Shown here: positions 60,261 through 64,000 of the stretch, in pieces
Layout: every line of letters begins with the position of its first letter
Position numbering within the stretch: the first letter of the stretch is position 1
DNA from: Gp6-AA40 sp963772955
Lineage (GTDB): Bacteria; Acidobacteriota; Vicinamibacteria; Vicinamibacterales; UBA2999
Length of the DNA stretch: 64,000 nucleotides
Direction of reading: 5' to 3'
NCBI GenBank assembly: GCA_963772955.1
Contig: CAVYZF010000007.1
Coordinates: 62,001 to 126,000 of the forward strand
Notes under the pieces: generated by a model
Told to the model about the DNA's origin: nothing
What the model saw: the letters and a program-made list of their open reading frames with translations, nothing else
Database searches by the model: none
Position numbers and translations under genes: made by a program

Positions 60261-62108
60261 ACTCCGGATCACATGGGCGGGTGGAGGGGTGGAATAGAGG
60301 TCGTCGACGAGTGCCGCACGATTCCGCAGCACCGCCTTCTGGTTGATCGAGCCTTTGTCCGTGATCTCACGCGCGTCGAGCGAGGGCGGCACGTCCAGAA
60401 GCACCGCTCGGGTGACGAACGTAGAACTGCCGGTTGCCTGTCGTGCGAGCTCGTCGAAGACTGTCTGAAAGCGCGCGAGTACAGCCGGGTGCCGCAACAC
60501 CTCGCCGGCGGGTATGTCGGGTGACGTGAGGCCGGCGAGCTCGCGGCATCGCGCAAGATTTGGAAACACCATGGCCGCTGCGAACTCCCGATCGTGGCCC
60601 GCAATGACGACGTCCTGGGCCAATCCCGCGGCCTGCATCAGAATCTTCGAGCGCAACGGACCGACGCTGACCCACGTTCCGGTCGAGAGCTTGAAGTCCT
60701 CGGCGAGACGCCCGTTGAACATCAATCCCTTGTTTGGATCGGCGGGATCGACGAAGTCCATCGCGTCGCCCAGCTTGTAGTAGCCCTCTTCGTCGAAGGC
60801 CGCCTGTGTCATGGACTCATCGCCCCAATAGCCGGGCGTGATGTTGGGGCCACGCACGCGCGCTTCCCTTTTCGAGCCAGCCGGCGCGAGCTTCAGCTCC
60901 ATGCCCGGGCACGGCAGCCCGATCATGCCGGACACCGCTCCATAGCCGCCGGTCGTCAGAGCGAAGGGCGCCGTTTCCGTCGCGCCGAAGCCGGTCACGA
61001 TCAGCAGTTCCTCACCACAAGCGTCGACCGCCAGGTCGCGGAGCTCGTCCCAGAATCGCTGACCCAATCCGGCAGCCGCGTAGAAATAGAGCTTGAGATT
61101 CCTGAAGAACGTCGCGCGAAGCACGGCGTCGCTGCGCAGGTAGGGCAACAGCATCTCGTATGTCCGCGGGACGGTGAAGTGCGCGATCGCCGGAATCTCC
61201 CGCAGGTTGCGCAGCGTGACGTCGAAGAGGCTGGGTGTCGGCTTGCCTTCGTCGATGTAGAACGTGCCGCCGTTGTAGAGCACGATCCCGAAGTTGTGAT
61301 TGCCTCCTGCGGTGTGGTTCCACGGCAGCCAGCAACACAGGGTCGGAGGTTCGTCGGCAAGAAAGGCCATCACGGTTCGAATCATTTCCTGATTCGAGCA
61401 GAGCATCCGTTGCGTGTTGATGACGCCCTTGGGGTTCCCGGTCGATCCCGAGGTGAACAGAATCTTCGCGATCGTGTCAGGACCAACGAGACGCCGCGCG
61501 TCGGCGACCCCTCCTGCTTCTCGCGGCGCGAGAAGATCGGTGAACGGAGTCGCGGGAATCGTCGCCGGCGATGAACTCGAGACGACGAGCTCGACACCTG
61601 AGGGCAGCACCTGCGACAAGGCGCGTTCGAACGCAGCGCCCTCCGCCGCAAACACGAGGCCGGGCCGAAGCCGCTGGAAGATCTGCTGAAGCGTGCCGTA
61701 GTCTTTGGCCTGGAGCGAGTAGGCCGGCGCGATCGGCGCGTACGGAACGCCCACGTGCATCGCCGCGAGGGCGAGCAACGCATGGTCGATCCCGTTGCCG
61801 GAGAGGATCAGGATCGGCCGTTCCCGCGACAGCCTCCGATCGAGGAGCGACTGTGAGATCCGTCCGACCTTCGCGAACGCGTCCGCGTATGTCAGCGTTC
61901 GCCAGGCGCCGGTGAGATCCCGTTGCGCGAGAAACACTCGACTCGGCGCTTCTCTGGCCCAGTGCTCGAGTCGATCGGTGATGCGATCGGGGTAAGGGCC
62001 GAGTGCCTGCGGCGACGAAAGATAGACGACCCCATCGGATCCGTGGCGGATCGTCGTCTCGATTGGGGTGATGTTGACCGACCTGATTCGGCGGGCGGTG
62101 GATTCCAT
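60252..62108 (-). CDS. feruloyl-CoA-synthase-like AMP-binding ligase
   Basis: A 618-residue acyl-CoA ligase. The ATP loop is KILFTSGSTGNPKGVINTQRM; the aromatic/adenine motif is VTGFGATETAPFAL; the hinge region reads GYYKLGDAMDFVDPADPNKGLMFNGRLAEDFKLSTGTWVSVGPLR, a form typical of feruloyl-CoA synthases. The C-terminal lysine lies in ITDKGSINQKAVLRNR. It would activate ferulate or a related acid to its CoA ester. It begins 8 nt after the FadJ-type gene. The last two residues and the stop come from the GGGTCTGACCC repeat. Confidence 0.85.
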   Translation of the reverse strand: MESTARRIRSVNITPIETTIRHGSDGVVYLSSPQALGPYPDRITDRLEHWAREAPSRVFLAQRDLTGAWRTLTYADAFAKVGRISQSLLDRRLSRERPILILSGNGIDHALLALAAMHVGVPYAPIAPAYSLQAKDYGTLQQIFQRLRPGLVFAAEGAAFERALSQVLPSGVELVVSSSSPATIPATPFTDLLAPREAGGVADARRLVGPDTIAKILFTSGSTGNPKGVINTQRMLCSNQEMIRTVMAFLADEPPTLCCWLPWNHTAGGNHNFGIVLYNGGTFYIDEGKPTPSLFDVTLRNLREIPAIAHFTVPRTYEMLLPYLRSDAVLRATFFRNLKLYFYAAAGLGQRFWDELRDLAVDACGEELLIVTGFGATETAPFALTTGGYGAVSGMIGLPCPGMELKLAPAGSKREARVRGPNITPGYWGDESMTQAAFDEEGYYKLGDAMDFVDPADPNKGLMFNGRLAEDFKLSTGTWVSVGPLRSKILMQAAGLAQDVVIAGHDREFAAAMVFPNLARCRELAGLTSPDIPAGEVLRHPAVLARFQTVFDELARQATGSSTFVTRAVLLDVPPSLDAREITDKGSINQKAVLRNRAALVDDLYSTPPPAHVIRSGV

Positions 62109-62116
62109 GGAATCCG

Positions 62117-62734
62117 CTACGAGCTCGCTCCAACCAGCGAACCGGCGCGACGCTTGTCGAACTCCTTGAACGTGGTCCCTTCCTTCGCCAGGGTCGCCAG
62201 GAGCGGTGCCGGGGCCCAGCGCTGACCCAGTTCCTGATGGAATGCCGAGACGCGGTCGTACACCTTCTTCAGGCCGATGCGATCGGCGTAGAACATCGGT
62301 CCGCCGCGCCAGGCGGGGAAGCCGTACCCATTGGTGTAGATGACGTCGATGTCTGCGGCGCGAAGCGCGTGGCCTTCGTCGAGGACGCGCGCACCTTCGT
62401 TGATGAGCGCGTAGATCGTCCGCTCGATGATCTCGTCGTTGGTGAACGAGCGCCGTCGAACGCCGCTCGCGACCGCGAGTTGCTCGATGAGCGCGAGAAC
62501 TTCAGGATCAGGCTGGGGCTTGCGATCGTCGCCGTAGAGGTACCAGCCCTTGCCGGTCTTCTGTCCAAACCGTCCCATCTCGCAGAGGCGATCGGCGACG
62601 AGTGGCTTGCGTGCGCCCGGCTCGTTGAACTGATTCAGTTCCTGACGCACGCGCCACGCGACGTCGAGACCGGCCATGTCGTCGACGGCGAACATGCCCA
62701 TCGCCATGCCGAAGCCGGTCAACGCCTCGTCCAC
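62117..62734 (-). CDS. 3-hydroxyacyl-CoA dehydrogenase C-terminal part (frameshifted gene)
   Basis: The C-terminal domain of a FadJ/FadB-type protein: VDEALTGFGMAMGMFAVDDMAGLDVAWRVR, KPLVADRLCEMGRFGQKTGKGWYLY, IIERTIYALINEGARVLDEG and DVIYTNGYGFPAWRGGPMFYAD. The real frame continues from the larger upstream part, from which it is separated by one extra base near 62747. The ATG at 62734 is internal. Confidence 0.82.
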   Translation of the reverse strand: MDEALTGFGMAMGMFAVDDMAGLDVAWRVRQELNQFNEPGARKPLVADRLCEMGRFGQKTGKGWYLYGDDRKPQPDPEVLALIEQLAVASGVRRRSFTNDEIIERTIYALINEGARVLDEGHALRAADIDVIYTNGYGFPAWRGGPMFYADRIGLKKVYDRVSAFHQELGQRWAPAPLLATLAKEGTTFKEFDKRRAGSLVGASS

Positions 62735-64000
62735 CTGCTGGGGCGTGCGCGCCGTCTTCCACGAGGAACTGCGCCTCGTACATATACGGGAACATCATGC
62801 GATTGCCGACGAAGCCAGGGCCGTTGCCGACGACGACGCCCACTTTGCCCAGCTTCTTGGCGACGGCCATCGCGGTGGCGAGCGTTTCTGGGCTGGTGGC
62901 CTTGCCTCGGACGATCTCCACCAGGCGCATCACGTTCGCCGGGCTGAAGAAGTGCAGGCCGAGTACCTTCGCCGCGCGACCGGTTGCGGCGGCGATCTCG
63001 TCGATGTCGAGCGTCGACGTGTTCGTCGCGAACACCTGATCTGCTTTGCCCAATGACGCGACCGAGCCGGCGATCTGTTTCTTGAGGGCCATGTTCTCGA
63101 ACGCGGCTTCGATTACGAGGTCGACATCGCCAAACCCGTCAGGTCCGAGCTGCGGAGCGATTCGCGCCATGCGCTCGTCAACCTGCGCCGGAGTGAAGCG
63201 TCCGCGCTTCACGGAGACGTCGTAGTTCCTGCGAATCGTCGAGATGCCTCTGTCGAGCGCCTCTTGCGTCGTGTCCGTGAGGCGTACGGAGATCCCGCTA
63301 TTGGCGCACGCCATCGCGATGCCGCCACCCATCGTGCCGGCGCCGATGATGCCGACGCGATTCACGGGTGCGGCAACGGTATCTTTGGAGACTCCCGGCA
63401 CTTTCGAGACCCCGCGCTCGGCGAAGAACGCGTGGATGAGTGCCTTGGCCTGTTCGGACTGTGCCAGCCGGAAAAAGATCTCCCGTTCTCGCGCGCACCC
63501 TTGTGCAAAGGGGAGGGTCGCTGCGGCTTCGAGCGCATCGACGACCACGACCGGAGCTTCGAGGTTGCGCCGTGTCTTACGCGCGAGTTCGCGGCCGGAT
63601 GCAAGCATGCCGGGGATCGCGTTCGCAGGTGGAAGCTTGTCCTGCCGGTCTCGCGTTTTCGGCAGTGCGCCTGTGCGCGCGGCCATCTCGCGCGCGAACG
63701 CCGACGCGCCAGTGGCGAGGTCGCCGTCGATGACGCGATCGATCAGCCCTGCGCTCAATGCGTCAGCAGCCTTGATCGGCTTACCAGACACGCACATCTC
63801 GATCGCCTTCTCGAGACCCACGAGCCGCGGCAACCGTTGCGTCCCCTCAGCTCCGGGGATGATGCCGAGATTGACCTCGGGCTGTCCCATCAGCGCCTCT
63901 GGCACCGCGACGCGGTAGTGCCCGGCCATTGCGACCTCGAGGCCTCCGCCGAGCGCCGTGCCGTGCATCGCCATGACGACCGGCTTGGGTGTGTCTTCGA
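62508..64000 (-). CDS. FadJ-type enoyl-CoA hydratase/3-hydroxyacyl-CoA dehydrogenase, partial
   Basis: The gene enters from beyond 64000, where EDTPKPVVMAMHGTALGGGL is in frame. The hydratase part has ALGGGLEVAMAGHYRVAV and NLGIIPGAEGTQRLPRL (oxyanion loop and catalytic Glu region). The NAD domain starts at VGIIGAGTMGGGIAMACANSG, followed by VIEAAFENMALKKQI, NTSTLDIDEIA and LHFFSPANVMRLVEIV, and ends at GFVGNRMMFPYMYEAQFLVEDGA. From about 62747 down to 62508 the frame is wrong because of one extra base; the true sequence continues as the 62117-62734 part. It hydrates and oxidises enoyl-CoA in beta-oxidation. Confidence 0.88.
   Translation of the reverse strand, partial: EDTPKPVVMAMHGTALGGGLEVAMAGHYRVAVPEALMGQPEVNLGIIPGAEGTQRLPRLVGLEKAIEMCVSGKPIKAADALSAGLIDRVIDGDLATGASAFAREMAARTGALPKTRDRQDKLPPANAIPGMLASGRELARKTRRNLEAPVVVVDALEAAATLPFAQGCAREREIFFRLAQSEQAKALIHAFFAERGVSKVPGVSKDTVAAPVNRVGIIGAGTMGGGIAMACANSGISVRLTDTTQEALDRGISTIRRNYDVSVKRGRFTPAQVDERMARIAPQLGPDGFGDVDLVIEAAFENMALKKQIAGSVASLGKADQVFATNTSTLDIDEIAAATGRAAKVLGLHFFSPANVMRLVEIVRGKATSPETLATAMAVAKKLGKVGVVVGNGPGFVGNRMMFPYMYEAQFLVEDGAHAPAGGRGVDRLRHGDGHVRRRRHGRSRRRVARASGTESVQRAGRTQATRRRSPLRDGTVWTEDRQGLVPLRRRSQAPA

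Overview
The window looks like chromosome from a GC-rich member of the Acidobacteriota, most likely Vicinamibacteria. This rests on family content: a DUF1592/DUF1552 pair, an acidobacterial duplicated orphan permease with its PadR regulator, a TIGR03435 protein, an exported FG-GAP/UnbV (CRTAC1) protein, several DUF6152 proteins, an Oar-like TonB-dependent receptor, and very many exported proteins of unknown function. No rRNA, tRNA, CRISPR array, phage or plasmid replication gene was seen. The taxonomic call is inference.

Layout. 1-5.9 kb: a coupled cassette of cytochrome-type DUF1592 protein, Tat-exported DUF1552 protein and ankyrin protein, closed by a palindromic repeat pair. 5.9-11.4 kb: GMC oxidoreductase, AsmA-like protein, small membrane/stress-type proteins, and a DUF6152 fusion. 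11.4-14.6 kb: MacB/FtsX-type permease and PadR with a likely operator. 14.6-20.3 kb: thioredoxin-fold protein, a cytochrome/copper-monooxygenase-like/beta-propeller fusion, a LytS/LytTR two-component pair and a cytochrome P460. 20.3-20.8 kb: a four-helix-bundle (23S IVS-type) gene between inverted repeat arrays. 20.9-31.7 kb: exported hydrolases and oxidoreductase-like proteins, a TldD/TldE pair (TldD with a Tat signal), PEBP and SMP-30-like proteins. 31.7-46.5 kb: a frameshifted ankyrin/toroid gene, pectate-lyase-like and PQQ-type sugar dehydrogenase proteins, ECF sigma factor, OsmC, FMN reductase, DinB, an exported methyltransferase, a frameshifted alpha/beta hydrolase and an EEP phosphatase. 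46.5-51.7 kb: amino acid permease, TonB receptor and a QueG/RdhA-like iron-sulfur protein. 52.3-53.3 kb: TIGR03435. 53.3-57.8 kb: a translationally coupled operon cupin-histidine kinase-LuxR regulator-CRTAC1-degenerate recombinase domain. 57.8-64 kb: TPR protein, hypothetical protein, amidohydrolase, feruloyl-CoA-synthase-like ligase and a FadJ-type beta-oxidation enzyme that runs off the window.

Two themes stand out. First, at least five families of short palindromic or tandem repeats sit at gene ends, and several supply the stop codon, ribosome-binding site or signal peptide of neighbouring genes. One family (GTAG followed by a hairpin) has the form of REP/BIME elements. Another, (CTGGGTAG)n, brackets a four-helix-bundle gene at one locus and occurs without a gene at another. 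Second, many folds that are usually cytoplasmic carry export signals here (TldD, SAM methyltransferase, carboxymuconolactone decarboxylase, DinB).

Three genes are broken by four apparent single-base insertions (near 32924, 33020, 45026 and 62747) with the reading frame intact on both sides. This is more typical of indel errors in the underlying assembly than of old pseudogenes.
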